Source of the DNA: PFJX01 sp044227325
GTDB lineage: Bacteria; Pseudomonadota; Gammaproteobacteria; Burkholderiales; Thiobacillaceae
Direction: 5' to 3'
Length of the DNA: 64,000 nucleotides
NCBI GenBank assembly: GCA_044227325.1
Contig: JBGAFI010000008.1
Coordinates: 1-64,000 of the forward strand
The notes under the pieces were generated by a model. That model searched no databases. It had not been told where the DNA came from and worked only from the letters and a program-made list of their open reading frames with translations. The translations under genes were made by a program, and so were the position numbers. Shown one piece after another: positions 17,454 to 26,621 of the stretch (the first letter of the stretch is position 1; each line of letters starts with the position of its first letter).

Positions 17454-18140
17454 TTAATCCACGCAGCCGATCCATTCGACCAGATGGTAGCGTTCCGGTA
17501 GCAGCCGCCAGACCGCGTATCGGCGCGGCCGCGCCGGACACAGGCCGGCGCATTCGTGATCCTCGATCTCCAGTTCGCCGTCTTGCCAATAGCGCGCCAG
17601 CAGCGTGTCCAGCGACTCGGCGCAGGGCAGTTCCAGGCTCCCCTGGCGATCCGGCGCGCGCGCCGTGGAGGCCAGATCGTGCCAGCTTGCCCAGGCGCGC
17701 CCGGCCAGGGCCGGGGCGAGGCCGTCCAGCCAGGCCCGGTGGTCGAACCCGGGCCGCGCCCCCACCGGATGTTGGCCCAACAGGTTGCAGAACAGAAACG
17801 CGGCATCGGGATAGGTTTCGGCGAGCCGTGCAAACCCTGCCGGCGCGGCCAGCCAGTTCGCCTCCGCGAAGCCGAAACGCAGCTACGGGAAGCGCCGCGC
17901 CAGGATGTATCTGGCCACCGGATCCGGCTCCAGCGCGGTGATTTCGGGGAAGCGTTCCAGGAACTGGCGCGTCTGGGCATAGCCGCCGCTGGGCCCGATC
18001 AGGACCAGGTGTCGCGCGTCCGGCCGCCAATCGGTCTGCCAGCGCCGCACCTGTGCCAGGAACGGCGCCCACAGCGTGCGCCGCCAGCGCCAGGCGCGCA
18101 GGTGGTAGAGCAGGCCGCCGCTGGCATGCAGGATCGGCAT
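17454..18140 (-). pseudogene. Rossmann/methyltransferase-like hypothetical gene interrupted by an in-frame amber stop
   Basis: The frame runs from the ATG at 18140 (MPILHASGGLLYHLRAW) to 17454, 228 codons, but codon 86 is TAG (17883-17885). The reading frame is otherwise open and protein-like on both sides (ARRFP before, LRFGFAEANWLAAPAG after), with no shift, so a single base change such as CAG to TAG explains it. HLVLIGPSGGY with ALEPDPVAR about 20 residues later looks like a nucleotide or SAM-binding beta-alpha-beta unit. It starts 10 bases after the lon stop on the same strand and is probably co-transcribed. It is either a real nonsense mutation or a sequence error. Family not recognised with certainty. 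Confidence 0.65.
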
Positions 18141-18150
18141 GCGGCGGGGC

Positions 18151-20562
18151 TCAGCCGCCGAAGACGAGCTTCGCCACGTCCTTGTAGTGCTTGACGAAGC
18201 TGACCGACAGGCCCGTTTTCACATAGTCCGGCAGCCGGTCGAAATCCGCCTGGTTGGCCTGGGGCAGGATCAGTTCATGCACGCCCACCCGCTTCGCGGC
18301 GATGACCTTTTCCCGGATGCCGCCCACCGGCAGCACCTGGCCGGTCAGGGTCAGCTCGCCGGTCATGGCCAGGGGCCGGCCGATCTTCTCGTTGCGCGCA
18401 AGACTCAATAGCGCGGTGGCCATGGTGATGCCGGCGGAAGGTCCATCCTTGGGCGTGGCGCCTTCCGGCACGTGCAGGTGCACGAAAGCCTCGTCGAAGA
18501 ATTTCGGGTCGGCCCGGTAGGGCTTGAGGTGGCTGGAGATGTAGCTGTAGGCGATCTCGGCGGATTCCTTCATCACCTCGCCCAGCTTGCCGGTGAGCTT
18601 GAAGCCCCGGTTCAGGGTGTGCACCTTGGTGGCCTCGATGGTCAGCGTCGCGCCACCCAGGGCGGTCCAGGCCAGGCCGGTGACCACGCCGACGCCGGTC
18701 ATGGGCCGGTCCGGCACATAGGGGGGATCGGTGAGGAAGGTTTCCAGGTTGTCGGCGTTGACATGGAGCCGCTCCGCTTCCTTGCGCACGATCTTCACCA
18801 CCGACTTGCGGATGACCTTGCCCAGATTCATCTCCAGTTGCCGCACGCCGGCTTCCCGGGCGTAGCCCTCGATGATCCTGCGCACCGCGGCTTCGGTGAT
18901 GCTCACCTGGCCGCGCTTCAAACCCGACTTCTTGAGCTGCTTGGGCCACAGGTGATGCTTGGCGATGGCCAGCTTCTCTTCCATCAGGTAGCCGGACAGG
19001 CGGATCACCTCCATGCGGTCCAGCAGGGGCGCGGGGATGGTATCCACCTGGTTCGCGGTGCAGATGAACAGGGTTTTCGACAGGTCGAAGCGCGTGTCCA
19101 GGTAATGGTCCAGGAATTCGCTGTTCTGCTCCGGGTCCAGCACCTCCAGCAGGGCCGAGGCCGGGTCGCCCTGGTAGGAGGCGCCGATCTTGTCCACCTC
19201 GTCCAGCATGATGATGGGGTTCTGCGACTCCACTTCCTTGATGGCCTGGATGAACTTGCCCGGCATGGCGCCGATGTAGGTGCGCCGGTGGCCCTTGATC
19301 TCCGCCTCGTCGCGCATGCCGCCCACGGAGAAGCGGTAGAACTTGCGCCCCAGCGCCCGCGCCACGGATTTGCCGATGGAGGTCTTGCCAACCCCGGGCG
19401 GCCCGACCAGCAGCAGGATGGAGCCCGCCACCTCGCCTTTCATGGCGCCCACGGCGAGGAATTCGACGATGCGTTCCTTGACGTCGTCCAGGCCGTCGTG
19501 GTCCTGGTCCAGGATCTTGCGCGCCCGCGCCAGGTCCAGCTTGTCCTTGGTGAACCGGCCCCAGGGCAGGTTGGTGAGCCAGTCCAGATAATTGCGCGTC
19601 ACCGTGTATTCCGGCGAGCCGTGCTCCAGGCCGGCCAGCTTGTTCATCTCCTCGCCGATCTTCTTCTCGGCGTGGGGCGGCAGCTTCAGCTTCTTGACGC
19701 GGCCCTGGTACAGCTCCAGGTCGGCGGTGCGGTCGTCCTTGGCGATGCCCAGCTCCTTCTGGATCGCCTTCAACTGCTCGCGCAGGAAGAATTCCCGCTG
19801 CTGCTGGGTCATCTTCTCCTCGACCTTTTCCCGGATCTGGGTTTGCAGCTTGGCGACCTCCAGTTCCTTCTTGATCAGCACCAGCACCTTCTGCATGCGC
19901 TTCCTGAGGTTCAGCGCCTCCAGCACCTCCTGCAGCTTCTCCTTGGGCGCGGTGGTCAGGCTCGCGGCGAAGTCGGTGAGCAGGGCCGGTTCGTTGGGCG
20001 AGAAGCGGTTGAGGAAGAACTTCAGCTCCTCGGAATAGAGCGGGTTGAGGGGCAGCAAGTCCTTGATGGCGTTGATGATGGCCAGGGCGTAGGCCTTGAT
20101 CTCCTCGCCCGTGGTGGCCTGGCGCGTCTCGGCGGGATATTCCACGCGGGCGAAATACGGCGCCTTGCCGGATACCCACTCGGCGATCTTGAAGCGGGTG
20201 ATGCCCTCGGCGATGAACTGGATCTTGCCGTCCGCGCGCATGGGGTGATGCATGCGCACCAGGGTGCCGTAGCGGTAGAAATCCTCCGCCCGGGCGTCGT
20301 CGGAGACGTCGCCGTGCACGCACACCAGCCCCACGAGATGGTGGCCGGAATCGCCGATGCGCTTCACCGTCTCCATCCACGGCCCCTCGTTCATGATCAG
20401 GGGCAGGGTCTGGGCCGGGAAGAACGGCTTCTCGGTCAGGGGCAGGATGTGGATGGTGGCCGGCAGGGTCTGGGCCGGCAGGTTGGGCGTCGGCAGGGTA
20501 CCGCCCTCCTCGCTCTGCTGGACGAATTCCCCTTCGATGGGCGTGTTGTTGTCTTCGGTCAT
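18151..20562 (-). CDS. lon: ATP-dependent protease Lon
   Basis: 803 residues, full length. The N-terminal substrate-recognition domain starts at about residue 35 (TIHILPLTEKPFFPAQTLPL). Walker A is GPPGVGKTSIGKS and Walker B is IIMLDEVDKI. The C-terminal protease domain carries the Ser-Lys dyad: Ser in PKDGPSAGITMATAL and Lys in VGGIREKVIAAKRVG. Lon hexamers degrade misfolded and regulatory proteins in the cytoplasm, including many antitoxins; two TA pairs occur elsewhere in this window. The N-terminal extension of about 30 acidic and polar residues is a little longer than in E. coli. Confidence 0.98.
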   Translation of the reverse strand: MTEDNNTPIEGEFVQQSEEGGTLPTPNLPAQTLPATIHILPLTEKPFFPAQTLPLIMNEGPWMETVKRIGDSGHHLVGLVCVHGDVSDDARAEDFYRYGTLVRMHHPMRADGKIQFIAEGITRFKIAEWVSGKAPYFARVEYPAETRQATTGEEIKAYALAIINAIKDLLPLNPLYSEELKFFLNRFSPNEPALLTDFAASLTTAPKEKLQEVLEALNLRKRMQKVLVLIKKELEVAKLQTQIREKVEEKMTQQQREFFLREQLKAIQKELGIAKDDRTADLELYQGRVKKLKLPPHAEKKIGEEMNKLAGLEHGSPEYTVTRNYLDWLTNLPWGRFTKDKLDLARARKILDQDHDGLDDVKERIVEFLAVGAMKGEVAGSILLLVGPPGVGKTSIGKSVARALGRKFYRFSVGGMRDEAEIKGHRRTYIGAMPGKFIQAIKEVESQNPIIMLDEVDKIGASYQGDPASALLEVLDPEQNSEFLDHYLDTRFDLSKTLFICTANQVDTIPAPLLDRMEVIRLSGYLMEEKLAIAKHHLWPKQLKKSGLKRGQVSITEAAVRRIIEGYAREAGVRQLEMNLGKVIRKSVVKIVRKEAERLHVNADNLETFLTDPPYVPDRPMTGVGVVTGLAWTALGGATLTIEATKVHTLNRGFKLTGKLGEVMKESAEIAYSYISSHLKPYRADPKFFDEAFVHLHVPEGATPKDGPSAGITMATALLSLARNEKIGRPLAMTGELTLTGQVLPVGGIREKVIAAKRVGVHELILPQANQADFDRLPDYVKTGLSVSFVKHYKDVAKLVFGG

Positions 20563-20658
20563 TGGGCCGCTCTCGCTAGGTGTCTACGTGGACAAATGAG
20601 GACATGCCGGAAAAAACCAAGGCGGCCTGCCCGGCCGACCCAACATCGAAACAGCCAA

Positions 20659-20997
20659 CTACTTGATATCCAGCCTCTTTTTAACCGCTTTCCCGGTGTA
20701 CCCGCCACGCTCGCCGGCGACATGCCGAGGCGAGGCGGGGGTATCCCGATAGGCGTATTCCTCTACACCGTAGACCTTGTATCGCCCCGCGCCACAAATC
20801 TCATCCGCCGGTTCCCCGGCGCGCTCGCGCGCCGATTCGACGCTCCGTCCGGGAAAGCGCCACGCTTTCCGAGGGCCATGGGCATCCCGGGTGGAACACG
20901 CAAGCCGCTTCGGGCCGTGGCCGGCAAGACATCCGGCGCGCCCCGCCGAATGGGCGGCCACGCGCAGCGCGGCGGCCATCCGCCGGACCGGGGGCAT
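20659..20997 (-). CDS. Small hypothetical protein overlapping the trpS stop
   Basis: A 112-residue frame whose ATG overlaps the trpS stop codon (ATGA). The first 50 residues are Arg/Ala-rich and low complexity, but the end (YKVYGVEEYAYRDTPASP, then YTGKAVKKRLDIK) looks like real protein. No family is recognised. The coupling to trpS favours translation; the atypical N-terminus argues against. It may be only partly coding. If it is not a gene, 20563-20996 holds nothing else recognisable except the lon promoter region. Confidence 0.3.
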   Translation of the reverse strand: MPPVRRMAAALRVAAHSAGRAGCLAGHGPKRLACSTRDAHGPRKAWRFPGRSVESARERAGEPADEICGAGRYKVYGVEEYAYRDTPASPRHVAGERGGYTGKAVKKRLDIK

Positions 20998-22036
20998 CAA
21001 GCGTAATGCAGCCCCATGGACTCGCGCACGTCGCGCATGGTCTCCCGGGCCAGGTCGCGGGCCTTCTCGCAGCCGTCGGCGATGATGTTCTTCACCGTGT
21101 CCGGATCCTCGGTGTAGGCGCGGGCGCGTTCCTGGATCGGCGCCAGCTCCTTGAGCACCGCGTCGATGACCGGCTGCTTGCATTCGATGCAGCCGATGCC
21201 GGCGGTGGTGCAGCCCGCCTGGACCCAGGCCTTCACGTCGTCGCCGGAGTAGACCTGGTGCAGTTGCCAGACCGGGCATTTCTCCGGCGAGCCGGGATCG
21301 GTGCGGCGCACCCGCGCCGGGTCGGTGGGCATGGTGCGGATCTTCTTGTTCACCGCCTCCGGCTCCTCGCGCAGGGAGAGGGTGTTGTTGTAGGACTTGG
21401 ACATCTTCTGGCCGTCCAGGCCGGGCATCTTGGAGGCCTCGGTGAGCAGGGCTTCCGGCTCGGTGAGGATCATCTTGCCGCCGCCCTCCAGATAGCCGTA
21501 GAGCCGCTCCTTGTCGCCCAGTGAGAGGTTCTGGGTCTCGCCCAGCAGGGCCTTCGCGGAATCCAGGGCCTCGTCGTCGCCCTGCTGCTGGTAGCGGGTG
21601 CGCAGTTCCTGGTACAGAGGATGTCGGAACTCATCAACAAGGGGTAGCCGAGGAAACCGTAGGTGGACAGATCCTTCTCGCTCAGCTTTTCCTGCTGGTC
21701 CTTGTAGGTGGGCACCCGTTCCAGCCAGCCCAGGGGCGTCATCATGGACAGCAGCAGGTGCAGTTCGGCGTGCTCGATGACCTGGGACTGGATGAACAGG
21801 GTGGCCCGGCTCGGGTCGACGCCGGCGGCAAGCCAGTCCACCACCATCTGCCAGGTCGCGTCCTCGATGCCCAGCGGGTTGTCGTAATGGGTGGTCAGGG
21901 CGTGCCAGTCGGCCACGAAGAACAGGCACTCGTATTCATGCTGGAGCGTGATCCAGTTTTTCAGGACGCCGTGGTAGTGGCCGAGGTGGAGGCTGCCCGT
22001 GGGGCGCATGCCGGAGAGAACACGATCCGCGTACAT
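20997..22036 (-). pseudogene. trpS: Tryptophanyl-tRNA synthetase gene with internal deletion and frameshift
   Basis: The N-terminal half (MYADRVLSGMRPTGSLHLGHYHG, with the HIGH-type motif HLGH) reads to YPLLMSSDIL and then continues in another frame as YQELRTRYQQQGD, through KMSKS (MPGLDGQKMSKSYNNTL) to the normal C-terminus MGLHYA. The join is at about 21614-21620. From the family pattern, roughly 45-55 codons are missing, including the conserved VGEDQ..H.E.TR segment that lines the active site. As written the gene cannot make an active synthetase. The enzyme is essential, so either another copy exists or the gap is a sequencing or assembly fault. It is the last solid gene of the PHP/Sua5-like/M50 operon. 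Confidence 0.85.
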
Positions 22037-22046
22037 GGGGTTTCCG

Positions 22047-22748
22047 TCAGTTGAGAACGATCTGAATGATGGCAAACAGCTCGGCGAAGCGCATGCCGAA
22101 AATAAACGCCGCCAGGTGGATCAGCGCTTCGATCAGAGGCCACATGAAGATGCCCAGCACTCCCAGGTACATCAGACCCAGCAGGATGAATATGCCATAG
22201 GGCTCGACCCGGGCCAGACCGTAAGCCAGGCGCGGCGGCAACAGGCTGACGGCGATGCGGCCGCCGTCCAGGGGCGGCAGGGGAATCAGGTTCAGGGCCA
22301 TGAGCACGGCATTGATGAACACCCCCGCCCCGCCCATGAGGGCGAGGGGAATGCGGACGCCGTCCGGCATCAGGAAGGCGACCTTGATCATGCCCGCCCA
22401 GATCAGGGCCATGAGCAGGTTCGCACCGGGGCCGGCCGCCGCCACCCACAGCATGTCCTGCTTGGGATGGCGCAGGGCGCGGAAATTCACCGGCACCGGC
22501 TTTGCCCAGCCGAACAGGATGCCCGCGCCGCCCGAGAGCTTGGTCATGATCAGGATGACCAAGGGCACGATGATGGTGCCCACCAGATCGATGTGGCGCA
22601 GGGGATTGACGGTGATGCGCCCTTCCATCTCCGCGGTGCGGTCGCCGAAACGCAGGGCCGCGTAGCCGTGGGCCGCCTCGTGCAGGGTGATGGCGAACAC
22701 CACGGGCAGGGCGAACACGACGATTTTCTGTATCAGGTTCAGTTCCAT
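22047..22748 (-). CDS. Site-2 protease family (M50) integral membrane metalloprotease
   Basis: 233 residues with about five to six hydrophobic segments. The zinc site is HEAAH in ITLHEAAHGYAAL (about 22-26), the second ligand motif is NLIPLPPLDGGR, and GPGANLLMAL is the usual intervening motif. This short form, without PDZ domain, is widespread in bacteria and is coded beside trpS in many betaproteobacteria; its substrates are unknown. The start codon overlaps the stop of the upstream Sua5-like gene (TAATG), and trpS starts 10 bases downstream, so the genes form one operon. Confidence 0.92.
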   Translation of the reverse strand: MELNLIQKIVVFALPVVFAITLHEAAHGYAALRFGDRTAEMEGRITVNPLRHIDLVGTIIVPLVILIMTKLSGGAGILFGWAKPVPVNFRALRHPKQDMLWVAAAGPGANLLMALIWAGMIKVAFLMPDGVRIPLALMGGAGVFINAVLMALNLIPLPPLDGGRIAVSLLPPRLAYGLARVEPYGIFILLGLMYLGVLGIFMWPLIEALIHLAAFIFGMRFAELFAIIQIVLN

Positions 22749-23371
22749 TATTCCAGTCCAAGCAAGGCGGGATCGCCCAGGCCGAGCCGCACGATCTCCG
22801 GCGCGTCGCCGGACAGGTCCACCACGGTGCTGGGGGTGAGGCCGCAGTGGCCGCCCTCGATGATCACGTCGACCGCGTGGCAGAGGCGCGCGTCCATCTC
22901 CCAGGGGTCGGACAAGGGGTATTCGTCCCCCGGCAGATGCAGCGTCGCCGACAGGAGCGGTTCGCCCAGTTCCGTCAGCAAGGCATGGGCGATGGGGTTG
23001 GAGGGCACGCGCAGGCCGATGGTGTTGCGCCGCGTCCAGAGCCGGCGCGGCGCCTCCCGCGTGGCTTCCAGGATGAAGGTGAACGGCCCCGGCGTGCCGT
23101 GCTTCATCAAGCGGTATTGCACATTGTCCACCCGCGCATAACGGGCCACCTCGGACAGGTCGCGGCACACCAGGGTGAGGAAGTGGCGGTCGTCGATCTG
23201 GCGGATCGCGCGCAGACGCTCCATGGCCTTCTTGTCGTCCAGGTGGCACCCCAGGGCGTAACAGGAATCCGACGGATAGGCGATGATGCCGCCCTTGCGC
23301 ACCGCTTCCACCGCCTGCTTGATCAGGCGCGGCTGCGGATCGTCCGGGTGGATGGAAAGAAACAGACTCAC
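22748..23371 (-). CDS. Sua5/YciO/YrdC family protein
   Basis: 207 residues if translation starts at the GTG at 23371, which overlaps the upstream stop as GTGA; ATGs at 23383 and 23395 lie inside the preceding gene and are less likely. The YrdC-like fold is recognised by AYPSDSCYALGC, FLTLVCRDLSEVARYA, GPFTFILEAT and IGLRVPSNPIAHALL. Family members make threonylcarbamoyl-adenylate for the t6A tRNA modification, but YciO-type paralogues near rnm, as here, are not the main enzyme. The KxR/SxN residues that bind ATP and threonine appear partly conserved. Confidence 0.9.
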   Translation of the reverse strand: MSLFLSIHPDDPQPRLIKQAVEAVRKGGIIAYPSDSCYALGCHLDDKKAMERLRAIRQIDDRHFLTLVCRDLSEVARYARVDNVQYRLMKHGTPGPFTFILEATREAPRRLWTRRNTIGLRVPSNPIAHALLTELGEPLLSATLHLPGDEYPLSDPWEMDARLCHAVDVIIEGGHCGLTPSTVVDLSGDAPEIVRLGLGDPALLGLE

Positions 23372-24198
23372 CAATCCCTCCATAACGGCTGGCATTGCGC
23401 GGGCAGGGCCTGCAGGCGGCCCAGTTCGCGCCCGCCCTCCCCGGGCGCGTGGAAATCGGAGCCGCTGGACGCCATCAGGCCGAACTCGACGGAGAGGTCG
23501 GCGTACACGGGCACCTGATCCGGGGTATGGCTGCCGGTGACCACCTCGATGGCGTCGCCGCCCAGGTGTTTGAATTCGGACAGCAGCACGCGCATCTTCT
23601 CGCGGCCGATCTGGTAGCGGCCGGGGTGGGCCAGCACCGCTTGCCCGCCGGCGGCGCGGATCCAGGTCAGCGCCTCCTCCAGACTCGCCCACTCGTGGGA
23701 CACGTAGCCGGGCTTGCCCTTGACCAGGTATTTCTTGAAGACGGTCTTCACGTCCTTCACCACGCCCCGCTCCACCAGGAAGCGGGCGAAATGGGTGCGG
23801 CCGATCAGCGACTTGTTGCCGGCGTATTCGTAGGCGCCCTCGAGCGCGCCGTGGATGCCCAGGCGCGCCAGTTCCTCGGCCATGCGCTCGGCGCGGGCGA
23901 CCCGGCCGCCCCGGTTGCGGGCCAGCCCCCGGACCAGGATCGGATCCTCCGGGTCCACGTTGAGGCCGACGATGTGAACCGTGTGATTGCTCCAGGTGAT
24001 GGAGACCTCCACCCCGTGCACCAGGCGGATGCCGACCTCGTCGGCGACTTCCCGGGCCTCGGGCAGTCCGCTCAGATCGTCGTGATCGGTCAGGGCCAGC
24101 ACGTGGACCCCCATGTCGGCGGCGCGTTCCACCAGGGCGCGGGGCGTGAGTACCCCGTCGGACGCGGTGGAATGGCTATGGAGGTCGAAAACGGTCAT
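23368..24198 (-). CDS. rnm: PHP-domain phosphoesterase, RNase AM/TrpH type
   Basis: 276 residues. The PHP metal-binding motifs are visible: DLHSHSTASDG at residues 5-15, LALTDHDDLSGL, HGVEVSITW, AVLAHPGRY and SSGSDFHAPG, giving the His/Asp/Glu ligands of a trinuclear site. E. coli YciV (RNase AM, Rnm) is a 5'-3' exonuclease that trims short RNAs and matures 5' ends of rRNA; this family match and the yciO-like neighbour support the same role. First gene of the operon leading to trpS, divergent from yciB with a 177-bp promoter region between them. Confidence 0.9.
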   Translation of the reverse strand: MTVFDLHSHSTASDGVLTPRALVERAADMGVHVLALTDHDDLSGLPEAREVADEVGIRLVHGVEVSITWSNHTVHIVGLNVDPEDPILVRGLARNRGGRVARAERMAEELARLGIHGALEGAYEYAGNKSLIGRTHFARFLVERGVVKDVKTVFKKYLVKGKPGYVSHEWASLEEALTWIRAAGGQAVLAHPGRYQIGREKMRVLLSEFKHLGGDAIEVVTGSHTPDQVPVYADLSVEFGLMASSGSDFHAPGEGGRELGRLQALPAQCQPLWRDW

Positions 24199-24375
24199 GA
24201 ATCAGGGAACCCTTGATGGAAACCGTCGTCGCACTCGCTTTGGATTCAATCAGTGGCCCACAAAAGTTGAGGTGAGGCGCGGAATCATAGCAAAATGCCC
24301 GCCGCTTCTCCCTGATTCCCCCTACGCTCCCCCTTCCCGTCCACCGCGGAGGCCGTTCCCGACGGCAAATCTCGA

Positions 24376-24981
24376 GTGAAAATCCTTTTCGATCTGTTCC
24401 CCATCATTCTCTTCTTCGCCGCCTACCAGATCGGCGAGAAAAACCCGGAAAGCGCCACCGCCTGGCTCGCCGCCCTCGGCGTCGTCCTCGACTCCGGCGC
24501 GAAACCCGGCGTGTTCCTCGCCACCGTGGTGGCCATCGTCGCCACCTTCGTGCAGATCGCCTGGGTCTGGGTCAAGCACCGCAAGGTGGACACCATGCTC
24601 TGGGTGTCCCTGGGCCTGATCGTCGTGTTCGGCGGCGCCACCCTGCTGTTCCACGACGAAACCTTCATCAAGTGGAAGCCCACCGTCCTCTACTGGCTGT
24701 TCGCCCTGTCCCTGGGCCTGGCGCCCATGCTGTTCGAGCGCAACCTGATCCGCCTCATGATGGAAAAGCAGGTCGCCCTGCCGGACGCGGTATGGAGCCG
24801 CCTGAACCTGGCCTGGGCCGGTTTCTTCACCCTGATGGGCATCGCCAATCTGTGGGTCGCCATGAACTTCTCCACCGACGCCTGGGTGAACTTCAAGATG
24901 TTCGGCTCCGTCGGTCTCATGGTGGTGTTCATCATCGGCCAGACCTTCTATCTCTCCAAACATATCGAGGAAGAGAAATGA
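24376..24981 (+). CDS. yciB: Inner membrane septation protein YciB/IspZ
   Basis: 201 residues starting at GTG (KILFDLFPIILFFAAYQIG). Five to six transmembrane segments are evident, with FDLFPIILFFAAY at the N-terminus, FIKWKPTVLYWLFAL in the middle and NLWVAMNFSTDAWVNFKMFGS near the end, all conserved in YciB. The protein sits in the inner membrane and links cell elongation and division machinery and envelope integrity. Its stop overlaps the start of yciI (ATGA), so the two are translationally coupled. Confidence 0.95.
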   Translation: MKILFDLFPIILFFAAYQIGEKNPESATAWLAALGVVLDSGAKPGVFLATVVAIVATFVQIAWVWVKHRKVDTMLWVSLGLIVVFGGATLLFHDETFIKWKPTVLYWLFALSLGLAPMLFERNLIRLMMEKQVALPDAVWSRLNLAWAGFFTLMGIANLWVAMNFSTDAWVNFKMFGSVGLMVVFIIGQTFYLSKHIEEEK

Positions 24982-25283
24982 ACCTGTTCTACGCCATCGT
25001 CGGCGAGGACGTGCCGGACAGCCTGGAAAAACGCCTGGCCGCCCGCCCCGACCACCTCGCCCGTCTTAACCGGCTCAAGGACGAGGGCCGCCTGCTGCTG
25101 GCCGGCCCCTTCCCCGCCATCGACAGCCCGGACCCGGGTCCGGCCGGGTTTTCCGGCAGCCTCATCGTCGCCGCCTTCGACAGCCTGGAGGCCGCCCAGG
25201 CCTGGGCGGACGCGGATCCCTACGTCGCCACCGGCGTGTATGCCCGGGTGACGGTGAAACCTTTCAAGCGCACGCTGCCGTGA
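24978..25283 (+). CDS. yciI: YciI family protein
   Basis: 101 residues. MNLFYAIVGEDVPDSLEKR, HLARLNRLKDEGRLLLAGPF and FDSLEAAQAWADADPYV are the typical YciI pattern, a small ferredoxin-like fold with a conserved His/Asp pair (His in the PDHL segment; Asp in ADADPY). Biochemical role is not settled. It overlaps yciB by four bases at its start and bolA by four at its end, an arrangement (yciB-yciI-bolA) common in betaproteobacteria. Confidence 0.93.
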   Translation: MNLFYAIVGEDVPDSLEKRLAARPDHLARLNRLKDEGRLLLAGPFPAIDSPDPGPAGFSGSLIVAAFDSLEAAQAWADADPYVATGVYARVTVKPFKRTLP

Positions 25284-25546
25284 ACGAAGTCATCGCCGAA
25301 ATGAAGGTCCGCCTCGCGTCCCTCGCGCCCCAGCACCTGGAAATCGTCGACGAATCCGCCCTGCATGCCGGCCACGCGGGCGCGCAATCCGGCGGCGGAC
25401 ATTTTCAACTCACCCTGATTTCGCCCGCGTTCGCCGGCCAGAACGGCGTCGCCCGGCACCGCCTGGTCTACCAGGCGCTGGGCGATCTGATGGGCGGAAA
25501 AATCCACGCCCTGTCCATCGTCGCCCTGGCGCCGGGGGAGCTTTGA
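25280..25546 (+). CDS. bolA: BolA family protein
   Basis: 88 residues from a GTG that overlaps the yciI stop. MNEVIAEMKVRLASL, LEIVDESALHAGH, HFQLTLISPAFAGQNGVARHRLVYQAL and KIHALSIVALAP are the BolA class II KH-like fold, including the FxGxxxxxRHRxVY segment. BolA proteins bind monothiol glutaredoxins through iron-sulphur clusters and affect morphology and stress responses. The internal His that can bind the cluster is present (ALHAGH). Confidence 0.95.
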   Translation: MNEVIAEMKVRLASLAPQHLEIVDESALHAGHAGAQSGGGHFQLTLISPAFAGQNGVARHRLVYQALGDLMGGKIHALSIVALAPGEL

Positions 25547-25650
25547 CCGGCGTTCCGATGCGCGGCGTTCAGGAACTCCCCGGCACGGGCGCACTCCATT
25601 GACCGCCTTTCCTTGACCACAATCCCAACCAAGCCAACCAAGAGACCCCC

Positions 25651-26478
25651 ATGAACCAGAAACTTCTGCTCGCCGCGCTCTGCGCCAGCCTCTCGCTGAA
25701 CAGCCTCGCCGACGAACCGGCGCCGGCGCCCGCCAACGCCCCCGATGCCAACAAGATCGTCGCGGTGGTCAATGGCGTCTCCCTGCCCGCCATCTACGGC
25801 GGCTTCATCAAGCAAAGCCGCGGCAACCGGGGCGCCGCGCCGGAAGCCCTGAGCGACGAAGCGATCCGCGATGCCCTGATCAACGTCGAGCTGCTGGCCC
25901 AGGAAGCGGTGCGCAAGGGCCTCGACAAAGGCCCGACGGTGGTCGCCGCCATCGAATTCCAGAAGAAGGAACTGCTCGGCCAGGCCACCATCGAGGACTT
26001 CGCCCGTTCCCACCCCATCAGCGAGGACACCCTCAAGGCCGAATACGAGAAGGCCAAGGAAAATGCCGGTGACAGCGAATACCGCCCGCGCCACATCCTG
26101 GTGCCCACCGAGAAGGAAGCCAAGGACATCATCGCCAAACTCGCCGCCAACAAGCGCCTCAAGTTCGAGGATCTGGCGAAGAAGCAGTCCAAGGACAGCT
26201 CCGCCGGCAACGGCGGCGACCTGGGCTGGATTCTGCCCAGCAACCTGGTGCCCGAGTTCGCCGAAGCCATGGTCAACATGAAGAAGGGCGAAATCAGCAA
26301 GGAGCCGGTCAAGACACGCTTCGGCTGGCACGTCATCAAGCTGGACGACACCCGCAAACTGGCCTTCCCCGACTACGACAAGGTCAAGGGCCGCATCGCC
26401 AGCCAGCTCCAGCAGCAGCAGGTGCGCAAGTTCGTGCAGGAATTGCGTTCCACCGCGAAGATCGAGGAAAAGAACTGA
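25651..26478 (+). CDS. Periplasmic parvulin-type peptidyl-prolyl isomerase
   Basis: 275 residues. A signal peptide (MNQKLLLAALCASLSLNSLA) precedes an N-terminal SurA-like helical region (about 30-130) with VVNGVSLP. The parvulin domain (about 140-235) contains YRPRHILVPTEKEAKDIIAKL, FEDLAKKQSKDSSAGNGGDLGW and FGWHVIKLDDTRKL. It should catalyse prolyl isomerisation and act as a chaperone for exported proteins. It follows bolA by about 100 bases on the same strand and probably belongs to the same transcription unit. Confidence 0.93.
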   Translation: MNQKLLLAALCASLSLNSLADEPAPAPANAPDANKIVAVVNGVSLPAIYGGFIKQSRGNRGAAPEALSDEAIRDALINVELLAQEAVRKGLDKGPTVVAAIEFQKKELLGQATIEDFARSHPISEDTLKAEYEKAKENAGDSEYRPRHILVPTEKEAKDIIAKLAANKRLKFEDLAKKQSKDSSAGNGGDLGWILPSNLVPEFAEAMVNMKKGEISKEPVKTRFGWHVIKLDDTRKLAFPDYDKVKGRIASQLQQQQVRKFVQELRSTAKIEEKN

Positions 26479-26501
26479 TAAGGGATTGCTGATTTATTCG
26501 G

Positions 26502-26576
26502 TCATCGCGAGCGTGGCGATCCAAAAGCCGTTGATTCTGAATGCCTGATGGATTGCCGCGCTTCGCTCGCAATGAC
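26502..26576. repeat. Intergenic palindromic element
   Basis: GTCATCGCGAGCGTGGCGATCCA and an imperfect inverted copy (TGGATTGCCGCGCTTCGCTCGCAATGAC) face each other around about 20 bases. This GTCATTGCGAGC / GCAATCC family of dispersed intergenic repeats is common in proteobacteria. It lies between two converging genes and could act as a bidirectional transcription stop. Confidence 0.7.
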
Positions 26577-26621
26577 CGCTGACGAATAAATCGGCGGTTC
26601 CATGGGGACCGCGCCGGCCCT

